Positions 18,670 through 26,577 of a DNA stretch of 64,000 bases are shown one piece after another. The stretch comes from CAZDXB01 sp964509335 (GTDB taxonomy: Bacteria; Bacteroidota; Ignavibacteria; Kapaibacteriales; UBA2268), in NCBI GenBank assembly GCA_964509335.1, contig CAZDXB010000009.1, forward strand, positions 1 to 64,000, given 5' to 3'. The first letter of the stretch is position 1. Each line of letters begins with the position of its first letter. The position numbers were made by a program, and so were the translations under genes. The notes below the pieces were generated by a model. The model saw only the letters and a program-made list of their open reading frames with translations. It made no database searches and had not been told where the DNA came from.

Positions 18670-19556
18670 GGTTTCCTCCAAAAATCAAGAATATATTCAA
18701 ATGTAGTACTTAAAGTAATAAAGTTGTTAGGCCATCCAAAAATGCCTACATTGTTCACTAAATTCCTTTTGTCCCAAATAATGATGTTCCTGAGTTCGTA
18801 TCCCACCTTTTGAAGAGCGTCTATTATATAGTTATGAGTTGGGTATCTATGGTTATTCTCCCATAAATCGTTAATGTTTATTATACAATGAGCTTTGGGT
18901 TTTAAGAGCGGTAAAATGTTTTTGTAAATTTCTGAAAGAGCTCGTATATAATCATTAAGTTTCATTGTTCCAAGATCGCGAGAGTCATTGGAATACTGCT
19001 GAACCTTTTTGTAATATTTGTTTTTTCGAAAATCGCTTCTTAAACTCTTGTTTAGTCTTTGATGGTTAAGCATATTAGCGTAAGGAGGCGAAGTAACGCA
19101 TAAGGAAACCGTGTCTTTTTCAAGGTAATTCGGGATATTGATAGCGTCGTCTTGTATTGGAATCTGTCGCGCGCTCTCGCCAAAGTTGAGTTGAGATTGT
19201 GAGAATCTATTCTCTATGTAACCAACGTATTTTTTATTTATGTCAAATCCGACGGCGTTTCTGTCTAGGTCCCGCGCCGCTATAAGAGTACTCCCAATTC
19301 CCGCAAAGGGGTCGAGAATAAGTTCTCCTTTGTGCGTAAAAAGTTCTATGCACCTTTTGGGCAGCGCTATAGGGAATACCGCAGGATGTATGTCTTTATC
19401 TCGCACGTCCCTTTTTTCGTAATACAATTCCCAAATAGCGACCTGATTTTTAATCCATTCTTTAGCGGTCAAACAGTTAATATGATTTTCTGGACAAGAA
19501 CAGGTCTTCTTATAATTGATATCTATTTTTTTGTCGATTTTTTGATACATTTCCAT
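18666..19556 (-). CDS. DNA methyltransferase of the MvaI-like R-M system (probable N4-cytosine)
   Basis: A 296-residue amino-methyltransferase. The AdoMet-binding motif I is DPFAGIGST (about residues 83-91) and the catalytic motif IV is TSPPY (about 156-160), followed by motif VIII-like sequence (KAHCIININDLW). TSPPY is usual for N4-cytosine enzymes, and known MvaI/BcnI partners are N4-cytosine methylases, so this activity is inferred. It precedes the endonuclease and overlaps it by a coupled TTGA junction. The N-terminal region carries two Cys residues (CSCPENHINC). Together they form a compact two-gene R-M unit beside a decayed LRR gene. Confidence 0.87.
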   Translation of the reverse strand: MEMYQKIDKKIDINYKKTCSCPENHINCLTAKEWIKNQVAIWELYYEKRDVRDKDIHPAVFPIALPKRCIELFTHKGELILDPFAGIGSTLIAARDLDRNAVGFDINKKYVGYIENRFSQSQLNFGESARQIPIQDDAINIPNYLEKDTVSLCVTSPPYANMLNHQRLNKSLRSDFRKNKYYKKVQQYSNDSRDLGTMKLNDYIRALSEIYKNILPLLKPKAHCIININDLWENNHRYPTHNYIIDALQKVGYELRNIIIWDKRNLVNNVGIFGWPNNFITLSTTFEYILDFWRKP

Positions 19557-19655
19557 TCTGTCTAATCTTATATCGTTTTGTGTTTTGTAATTTAACTTAA
19601 GATATAAAGAAATATAAAAAAAAATTATTGAAAATTCGTAATCTGTTTCTTTATT

Positions 19656-21485
19656 TTACTTCTTCTTCTCTATTTCAATATTCAAGGTCTTCGGCTCGCC
19701 GTCGCGGAGAATTTTTGTTTCCACTACGTCGCCGGGTTTTACGAATCTTAGCGTTGACTTCAAATCGCGGTAGCTCTCGACTTTCTTGCCTTTGAAAGAT
19801 GTTATTATGTCGCCCGGCTTTAGTTTCGCCTTGGCGGCGGGGGAATATCTGTGGACTTCCCAAATTCCTAGTCCTTCGGGATATATTGTATAGTCCGGCT
19901 CTATGCCGAGCCAGCATCTATAGCCTTTTTCGACTCGCTGAAAATCCGAGACTTCAGGGTCGGGCTGAAAACGCGGCGCTTGCTCGTAATTGTCGAGTTC
20001 CGTCAAAAATTCGACGACGAAGTTCGATACGCGCCCGACGCCCTCGTAATTTATTTCGTCGGCGACATCGTTGTAGCTGTCCCAGTCTTTGTCGCTGCCG
20101 GTCGATAAATTCATTACGGGAACGTTTTGCTTATAAAAAGGGAGGAAGTCGCTCGGTTCGATATAATCTTTCGCTTCGATAAATTTAAGGACGCTGTCGG
20201 CGCCGGCGGCGTTTTTCGCTATGCTTCTGAAGTTCGAGCCGGTCGAAACGCCGAGCGCGAACAATTTGCCGTCTCTCATCTTGCCGACCATATCGAGATT
20301 AATCATAGCCGTCGTTTTTTCGAGAGGCGCGAGCGGATTTTCGACGTAATACTTTGAGCCTAAGCTCCCTAATTTGTTGCCGTTGAAGCCAATGAACAGA
20401 ACGGAGCGTTTCCAAGGGCTTCGGGCGATTTGTTTTGCTATTTTTAGCATTGCGGCAGTTCCCGAAGCGTTGTCGTTCGCGCCGTTCATTACTCGCCAGA
20501 TATTCGGTCGCCACTTCGGTTTGTCCCAGTAAGCTCCCAGAGCGTCGAAGTGAGCGCCGATAATTATATATTCGTTCTTTAATTCGGAATCCGTCCCTTC
20601 GACGAATCCCGCTACGTTGCTCATCTTCGCCGTTACTTCTTGAACGTCGGTTTTAATCGACATTTTCACGTCGGGCAGAATGAAGCTTTGCGGCTCTTTT
20701 TTCTCGTCGATTTTTTTCTCTAATTTTAATAGGGGGGTAGCTTTTGGAAAAAATCTAGCGATACTAGTTCTACTCGCTTGAATCGCTATAATGCCGGGAT
20801 TTTCCTCGTCTTTTACGGCGTCGAATTTATAAAAAGTGTTCACCGAGTCGTGTTTGACTTTAACGAATACTATCGCGGCGGCGCCGTGTTCTTTGGCGTT
20901 TCGCGCTTTGTAGGTTAGCTCGGAGTATGGCGTCCAGAAGTCGTCGAGGGGCATACCTTCCGCTGAATCGGCTAAAACAACGACGATTTTGCCTTTCACG
21001 TCGATATTGGCGTAATCGTCGTAACCGACTTCTTTAGCCGTAACGCCGTAACCGCAAAAAGCGATTTTGCCTTTTGCTTCGCCGTTGTCGGTGAATCGCA
21101 TAGGCATCCAGTCTTCGCTTGTTTTCCAACTCTTTTTGCGCGTTCGAAGCATACTTTCCGGAACGCCGGGTTTGCGTATTAAGATTTCGAAGAAAACGTC
21201 GTTGTTCTTTCCTAATTTTAGCGAATCGGTAAAAGGGAACTCTTGTTTGAACGAATTGTTGACGGGCGACAAGCCGTTGTGTTTAAAGAAATCGACTATA
21301 TAGTCGGCGGCTTTTTCGTTTTCCGACTCGTTTGGGTATCTGCCCTTCATATCGTCGTCGGCTAAGAACTTAATCGTCTTCTTAATTATCCCGACGGATT
21401 CGGTTTCTTCTTGCGCTAGGGGCGATTGGATAGAGAAAACTCCGCAAATAACGACAATGGAAGCGAGTATAAATATTTTTTTCAT
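19656..21485 (-). CDS. M28-family peptidase homologue with PA and PDZ domains, probably catalytically dead
   Basis: About 609 residues: signal peptide (cleavage near PLAQ), helical region, PA insert domain at about 140-290, M28 fold at about 295-495, and a PDZ-like domain at about 515-600 (YRCWLGIEPDY, KAKLKPGDIITSFKGK). The zinc ligands H312 and D314 (AHFDALG), D338 (GANDNASG) and D398 (NLDMVG) are kept. However the essential Glu-Glu pair of the family is N370-K371 (FNGNKLGSLGS), and the final His ligand (usually DYH) is D469 (KDWDSYND). Peptidase activity is therefore unlikely; a binding or scaffold role in the periplasm is possible. ATG at 21485 has GAGAGG upstream; the TTG six bases earlier is less likely. 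Confidence 0.85.
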   Translation of the reverse strand: MKKIFILASIVVICGVFSIQSPLAQEETESVGIIKKTIKFLADDDMKGRYPNESENEKAADYIVDFFKHNGLSPVNNSFKQEFPFTDSLKLGKNNDVFFEILIRKPGVPESMLRTRKKSWKTSEDWMPMRFTDNGEAKGKIAFCGYGVTAKEVGYDDYANIDVKGKIVVVLADSAEGMPLDDFWTPYSELTYKARNAKEHGAAAIVFVKVKHDSVNTFYKFDAVKDEENPGIIAIQASRTSIARFFPKATPLLKLEKKIDEKKEPQSFILPDVKMSIKTDVQEVTAKMSNVAGFVEGTDSELKNEYIIIGAHFDALGAYWDKPKWRPNIWRVMNGANDNASGTAAMLKIAKQIARSPWKRSVLFIGFNGNKLGSLGSKYYVENPLAPLEKTTAMINLDMVGKMRDGKLFALGVSTGSNFRSIAKNAAGADSVLKFIEAKDYIEPSDFLPFYKQNVPVMNLSTGSDKDWDSYNDVADEINYEGVGRVSNFVVEFLTELDNYEQAPRFQPDPEVSDFQRVEKGYRCWLGIEPDYTIYPEGLGIWEVHRYSPAAKAKLKPGDIITSFKGKKVESYRDLKSTLRFVKPGDVVETKILRDGEPKTLNIEIEKKK

Positions 21486-21690
21486 TTTCAACCTCTCGAT
21501 ATTTTAATAAATCGTTAGTATTAATGAGAATGAAGAATTATAACAAAATTTTTCAAAAAAGCAAATAGCTAAGGTAAAAATATCAAAAATTTTAAGTTTA
21601 AACGATAAAAGTTGTTTTAATTTTTTTAAATTATTTTTTAATTGTATATTTATTTATTTAGGAAATTTATCAATTACGAGAAAATAGCTT

Positions 21691-22683
21691 TTGAGATTAA
21701 CTAAGCCGATAAAATTGAACGATATTAGCGAGCCGGTGGAAGCGGAGCTTAAGGAGTTTAACAAATATTTTAAAACTCTGATGAGTTCCGACGTGCCGTT
21801 GCTTGATTTAATCGTTCAATATTTGACTAAGAAAAAAGGCAAGCAAATCCGACCTTTGCTTGTTTTCTTAAGCGCCGAGCTTTGTGGCGGCGTAAATAAA
21901 AGAACATATACAGGAGCGGCGCTCGTAGAGTTTCTGCACACGGCTACTCTGGTTCACGACGACGTAGTTGACGAAGCCGGCGAACGCCGCGGCATAGCGA
22001 GTATAAACGCCGCTTGGAACAACAAAATAGCGGTGTTAATCGGCGATTTTCTGTTAGCTAAAGGATTGCTCTCGTCGCTCGACAACAACGAATTCGAATT
22101 TTTGAAAGCTACTTCGCAAGCCGTCAGAAGAATGAGCGAAGGGGAGCTATTGCAAATACAAAAGAGCAGAGAGACGGAAATAGATTTAGACACTTATTTG
22201 AAAATTATTTCCAACAAAACCGCTTCCTTAATGTCGTCTTGCTGCGAAATAGGCGCTATTAGCGCGACGGACGAAGAGGAGACGAGAACAAAGCTGAAAA
22301 AATACGGGGAAGCTTTGGGGGGGGCTTTTCAAATAAAAGACGATATATTCGATTACCAGAAGAAGAGCGCTCTTCTCGGCAAGCCCGTAGGGAACGATTT
22401 GAAAGAGCGAAAGATAACTCTGCCGTTGATTTACGCCTTAGAAAAAGGCGACCGCAAATACGGCAAAAAAATTAGAAAAAGCGTGAAGAAGGGCGATTTA
22501 TCCGGCAAAGAAATTGAGGATATCGTGTCTTTCGTTAAGGATTTGGGCGGGATTAAATACGCCGAGAGCGTGGCGAAAGATTACGCTCGAAAAGCCGAAA
22601 GATGTATTGAGGATTTAGAAGAAGGGCCGGCAAAAGATTCGTTAATAGGCTTGACCGAGTTTGTCGTAAAGAGAGAAAAATAA
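21691..22683 (+). CDS. Long-chain polyprenyl diphosphate synthase
   Basis: A trans-isoprenyl diphosphate synthase of 330 residues making the side chain of a quinone (IspB/HepT type). The first aspartate-rich motif is HDDVVDEAGERRG (D90, D91, D94) and the second is QIKDDIFDY (about 216-222). GKQIRP near residue 50 binds isopentenyl diphosphate. The small residues before the first motif (VEFLHTATLVHDD) suggest a long product, but length cannot be read reliably. The start is uncertain: TTG at 21691 is the only upstream choice, with only a weak ribosome-binding site. It is followed by the BI-1 family gene 62 bases later. Confidence 0.92.
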   Translation: MRLTKPIKLNDISEPVEAELKEFNKYFKTLMSSDVPLLDLIVQYLTKKKGKQIRPLLVFLSAELCGGVNKRTYTGAALVEFLHTATLVHDDVVDEAGERRGIASINAAWNNKIAVLIGDFLLAKGLLSSLDNNEFEFLKATSQAVRRMSEGELLQIQKSRETEIDLDTYLKIISNKTASLMSSCCEIGAISATDEEETRTKLKKYGEALGGAFQIKDDIFDYQKKSALLGKPVGNDLKERKITLPLIYALEKGDRKYGKKIRKSVKKGDLSGKEIEDIVSFVKDLGGIKYAESVAKDYARKAERCIEDLEEGPAKDSLIGLTEFVVKREK

Positions 22684-22745
22684 AATATTTTTTTTCTTTT
22701 TTCGATTCTATATTTCGAGTGGAACAAATATAAGGAGATAGATAG

Positions 22746-23447
22746 ATGAAGAGGTCTTACGATATAGCTTATACCGAAACCGATATTGCGCAAGCGCAAG
22801 TCGATTTCTTGTCTAAAGTTTACGCTTGGATGTTTGGAGGTTTGCTAATAACCGCTCTAATCGCTTTATGGATGTATTCGAGTCAGCTTTATCTTAAAGT
22901 GGCGCAGTCGGGCTTGCTGTTCCCATTAATTATTGGCGAATTCGTTTTGGTTTTCGTTATTGCCTCTAAGGTGCAAAAGTTCAAAGCATCGACTTCCGGG
23001 CTTCTGTTTTTACTTTATTCCGGCCTGAACGGGATTACGTTTTCGGTGTTAATATCGTATTATACTATGGCGACTATTCAGGAGACTTTTTTCATAACAG
23101 CCGCGGCGTTTGCGGCTATGAGCGCGTATGGATATTTCACAAAAAGGGATTTAAGCGGCTTGGGTAGCTTTTTGTTTATGGGGCTTATCGGCGTTATAAT
23201 AGCGTCTGTGGTAAATATTTTTCTGGGGAGTACGCTTTTGCAGTTCGCTATTTCATATATAGGCGTGCTAGTGTTCGCCGGCTTGACCGCTTACGACACC
23301 CAAAAGCTTAAAGAGATGAGCCTAATTCAGTTAAAAGACGGAGAGGCGGCTTCTAAGGGAGCTATATCGGGAGCTTTGGCTCTATATTTAGATTTCATCA
23401 ACCTTTTCTTGTTTTTATTGACAATTTTCGGCGGCGGCAGAGATTAG
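22746..23447 (+). CDS. Bax inhibitor-1 (BI-1/YbhL) family membrane protein
   Basis: A 233-residue protein with seven predicted membrane helices. The N-terminal soluble part ends in FLSKVYAWMFGGLLITAL, typical of bacterial BI-1 proteins. Near the C-terminus, SYIGVLVFAGLTAYDTQKLKEM carries the conserved aspartate of the family's YDTQ motif, and the final helix has ALALYLDFINLFLFLL, with the second conserved Asp. Some family members are pH-sensitive calcium leak channels; the bacterial role is not settled. A strong Shine-Dalgarno (AAGGAGA) precedes ATG 22746. It is followed by the TPR protein after six bases. Confidence 0.93.
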   Translation: MKRSYDIAYTETDIAQAQVDFLSKVYAWMFGGLLITALIALWMYSSQLYLKVAQSGLLFPLIIGEFVLVFVIASKVQKFKASTSGLLFLLYSGLNGITFSVLISYYTMATIQETFFITAAAFAAMSAYGYFTKRDLSGLGSFLFMGLIGVIIASVVNIFLGSTLLQFAISYIGVLVFAGLTAYDTQKLKEMSLIQLKDGEAASKGAISGALALYLDFINLFLFLLTIFGGGRD

Positions 23448-23453
23448 TTTATT

Positions 23454-24701
23454 ATGAAGGAAGTGAGTCCGTTATTCGCGTTGGAAGCCGAGGAATTGTC
23501 GCTCAAAGGAGATTTGGAGCGAGCGGTTGAGTTATGCGAAAACGGGCTTAAGGAATATCCCGACTATCCAGCCGCGTGGGCTGTTCTCATTCAAGCTTAC
23601 GAGCAAATGGATAATATAGACGTCGCTTCGGATAAATTGAAGGAAGCTCGTGAGCGTTTCCCCAATAACGAAGCTTTAAATAGAATCGACGAGGAACTGC
23701 GAGAGAAAACCGCCGAAGCGGAGCCGAGCGAGGAAATAAGCGAATCAAAAGGCGAAGAAGGGGAAAACGCGGTTGAACCGGAACCGAAAACAGAACCCGA
23801 AGCCGAAGAAACGGAAACGCTTGAAGAAGCTAATGAATCTGAAGCGGCGCCCGAGAAAGCGGAAACAAGCGACGAAAAAACAAAAGAGCAAGCCGTTGAA
23901 GAAATCGAAACAGTCCCCGAAGACAATGAAGAGTTTGTCGAAAGCGAGAGTTCGCCCGACAGTATAGAAATAGACGTTTCCGAAGAAAAAATTGAAGAAC
24001 CTGAAGTTCAAGAGCCGGAAGCCGAGGAAGAGAAAGCGGAAATAAACGACGAGGAATCGGAGGAAGAGGACGAAGAATTCGAAACGCTCGAACCGGAAGA
24101 ACATTTTGTAGAACTTGAAGGCGAAGAGGAAAAATCGGAAACGCCGAGCGGAGCGGAAGCGGAAATTGAGGATGCGGAAGAAGAGAAAGAGAGCGAGCTT
24201 GAATTACCGGGGGGATTTTTTAATTATCTTACCGAATACGAAAAACGTTTTGATATGTCGCCCTCGCTCGCAAAAGACATAACAGCCGTTCCCGGCTTAG
24301 AAGAGTTAGAGAGCGACGTCCCATTAAACTTGAAGACTTACAAATCAAGACCAATTCCGCCGGAGCAGGTTCCCGATTTACCGCGGATTAAAATTGTAGC
24401 GGAAGCTGATAAAAGCAGCGTTGTTGAAAATGAAAAATCCGAACAAATATTAGCTCGAAGAGAAAATTTAGAAGAAATATCGAATAGAATAAAAGAAGCG
24501 TCCGCGCCTTTGTCGGACGAGGAGTTTGAAGGCGAAAACTCAGGAGGCGGCATTGTTTCGGAAACAATGGCTAATATATATATAGCGCAAGGCGCCTACG
24601 AAGCGGCGGCTAAGGCGTATAAAGAACTTCTCTCGCAAAATCCCGACAAAAAAGAGTATTTTATGGACAAGCTCAAGGGATTGATACCTAAGTTAAAGTG
24701 A
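23454..24701 (+). CDS. TPR protein with a long acidic linker
   Basis: A 415-residue soluble protein with no signal peptide. Residues about 8-80 form two TPR-like repeats (ELSLKGDLERAVELCENGLKEYPDYPAAWAVL). A highly acidic low-complexity stretch of Glu, Ala and Pro covers about 85-250. After a short ordered segment (GGFFNYLTEYEKRFDMSPSLAKD), the C-terminus ends in another TPR-like helix pair (NIYIAQGAYEAAAKAYKELLSQNPDK). It lies six bases after the BI-1 gene, so is probably co-transcribed. The shape suggests a flexible adaptor joining two binding ends. No enzymatic motif is present, and I cannot assign a partner. Confidence 0.85.
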   Translation: MKEVSPLFALEAEELSLKGDLERAVELCENGLKEYPDYPAAWAVLIQAYEQMDNIDVASDKLKEARERFPNNEALNRIDEELREKTAEAEPSEEISESKGEEGENAVEPEPKTEPEAEETETLEEANESEAAPEKAETSDEKTKEQAVEEIETVPEDNEEFVESESSPDSIEIDVSEEKIEEPEVQEPEAEEEKAEINDEESEEEDEEFETLEPEEHFVELEGEEEKSETPSGAEAEIEDAEEEKESELELPGGFFNYLTEYEKRFDMSPSLAKDITAVPGLEELESDVPLNLKTYKSRPIPPEQVPDLPRIKIVAEADKSSVVENEKSEQILARRENLEEISNRIKEASAPLSDEEFEGENSGGGIVSETMANIYIAQGAYEAAAKAYKELLSQNPDKKEYFMDKLKGLIPKLK

Positions 24702-24776
24702 GGATTTTTTATGCTTAGAAATTTCTACTCCGCAATCTAAAGCGCTTTCAAATTGAAGGGTTTTACAAAAGCCGAT

Positions 24777-26120
24777 TTATTGAAATAGCTTATAGACGTC
24801 TTTCAAAGATTTTGGCAGGGCGAATACGATTACTCTGTCTCCCGGCGCGATTTCGGTGTCGCCTCTCGGAATTTTGATTGTGTCTTTGTTTTTTATTACC
24901 GCTCCTACAATCGCGCTTTTTGGGAAGTCGATTTTGTAAAGCGGCTTTTTTGTGATTTTTGAGTTGGGTCCAGCTATATATTCTATTATTTCCGCTTCTA
25001 AGCCCGGCAGTTCGGCGAAAAGCGCCATATTTTGCTTTCTAATAACCTGCTGTATTGCATTGCCGGTTATTATTTGTTTATTTACGATTGACTCTAAGCC
25101 GATAGCGGGGGTTAACGGTATGTAGTCTAGTTTGCTGACGAGAGCGATAGTTCTAGGTCCTTTGAGGTGGTTTGCTACAAGGTTGGTTATTATGTTTGTT
25201 TCGTCGTCTCCGGTTACGGCGACTACTTCGTCCATATCCGCTAGACCCTCGAAGGTCAGCAGGTCTAAATCCGAGCCGTCGCCGTTAATAACGAGAGCTT
25301 CTTGCAAATCTTCGGCTAATTTTTCGGATTTTTTTTCGTTGATTTCGATTATTTTTATTGAGTATTCTTCCTCAAGCTGTTGAGCTAAGAAACGACCGAC
25401 GAGCCCGCCGCCGATTATCATAATGTCTTCTACTTTTACGTCGCTTTTGCCGAACAACTTTAGCGCTTGGGGCAGAAAGTCTGCGTCGGAGACGAAGTAA
25501 ATTTGGTCTCCGGGTTTAATAAGGTCGTCTCCTCTGGGAATTAAGGTCATTTGGCGTCTTTTAATAGCGAGTATTCGCATAGGAAGAGAGGAGAACTTTT
25601 TACCGAGATTTTTCAGAGGTTCGTTAATGATTAAGGATTTTTTATCTACAATGACGCCGATAAGTTGGATTTTACCGTCTTCGAATTCTATAACGTCGGT
25701 AGCGTTCGTTTGTCTGATTAATTGAACGATAGCGTTCGCAGTTAGCATTTCGGGTTGGACGATAAAATCGGCTCCCAAATCTTTTTTGCTTAAAAGGCAA
25801 TTTGGGTTTAGGAACTCGGGATTTCTGACTCTGAGTATAGATACGGGGCTGCCGAACTTTTTTGCTATCTGGCAAGCGATTATGTTTGTTTCGTCGTCGT
25901 TAGTGAGAGCGGCGACTATGTCGTATTTCTCTATTTCCGCTTCTTTTAAAGTTGATGGGGAACTCCCCGAACCTTCTATTATTCTGGCGTCCAAGAGTTC
26001 TCTCGCTTTATCGGCGCGTATAGGGTCCGCCTCGACAACCGTAATATTATGCTTGTCTAAAGATAGCTTCTGGCAAAGGTGGAAGCCGATTTCGCCCACC
26101 CCGATTATTAATATTTCCAT
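24777..26120 (-). CDS. trkA: Trk potassium uptake regulatory subunit TrkA
   Basis: About 447 residues with two RCK units in tandem, each an N-terminal NAD-binding Rossmann fold and a TrkA_C domain: the first at about 1-220 (IIGVGEIGFHLCQKL), the second at about 225-447 (MIIGGGLVGRFLAQQL). Both keep a glycine-rich dinucleotide loop and the D/E that binds the ribose. TrkA is the cytoplasmic gating ring of the TrkH/TrkG potassium channel. No trkH is adjacent, so the channel is elsewhere. The ATG at 26120 (MEILIIGVG) is preferred over the upstream TTG at 26129, since the family starts right at the first beta-strand. Confidence 0.93.
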   Translation of the reverse strand: MEILIIGVGEIGFHLCQKLSLDKHNITVVEADPIRADKARELLDARIIEGSGSSPSTLKEAEIEKYDIVAALTNDDETNIIACQIAKKFGSPVSILRVRNPEFLNPNCLLSKKDLGADFIVQPEMLTANAIVQLIRQTNATDVIEFEDGKIQLIGVIVDKKSLIINEPLKNLGKKFSSLPMRILAIKRRQMTLIPRGDDLIKPGDQIYFVSDADFLPQALKLFGKSDVKVEDIMIIGGGLVGRFLAQQLEEEYSIKIIEINEKKSEKLAEDLQEALVINGDGSDLDLLTFEGLADMDEVVAVTGDDETNIITNLVANHLKGPRTIALVSKLDYIPLTPAIGLESIVNKQIITGNAIQQVIRKQNMALFAELPGLEAEIIEYIAGPNSKITKKPLYKIDFPKSAIVGAVIKNKDTIKIPRGDTEIAPGDRVIVFALPKSLKDVYKLFQ

Positions 26121-26577
26121 AATCCGCAATCCAATCGTTTGAATTTAAGTTAACGTTAAGATTAAAACTTAAAATTAAACATTTGAACTTTTTATAGCAA
26201 AATATTTGATAGAATAAATTAGTTTAGCTAAAAAAACAATAGTAAGTTTACAAGATTTCCTGGCAATAATCGACTATAATAAATGAAATTACGGCTCTTT
26301 AAATGAAGACTGAAGTAGGTTGTAGCGCTAAACGGAGACAATAGCGGCGCTTAGAGAAAAAGCGGCTTTTGTGTAGTGTTAATTGTGACAAAAAAATCAA
26401 TGATTGTTTTATAATTATTTTGTCTCAAATAAGTTATATTTACAATTACGATTTTTTAGTAAAAATGATTTGTAAAGAAACTATAATTCATATAAATTGC
26501 AAAGATGTAATTTGTTTAATGAATTAAATTGCAAAAAGAAAAAATATACAATGAAAAACTAGTAAAAAGGTGCAGTT
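26121..26577. other. Divergent intergenic region between trkA and the GldM-like gene
   Basis: A 457-base AT-rich region with no convincing gene. It contains a TTAACGTTAA palindrome at 26150-26159 and an imperfect GC-rich inverted repeat around 26325-26355 (AGCGCT and GGCGCT arms). Both divergent promoters must lie here, but I see no clear promoter match. The ribosome-binding site of the rightward gene is AGGTG at 26567-26571. Confidence 0.5.

Noticed and set aside
23745..24104. Minus-strand Phe-rich open frame opposite the acidic linker
   Set aside because: Poly-Glu codons read backwards give Phe/Leu-rich frames; this is an artefact of composition.
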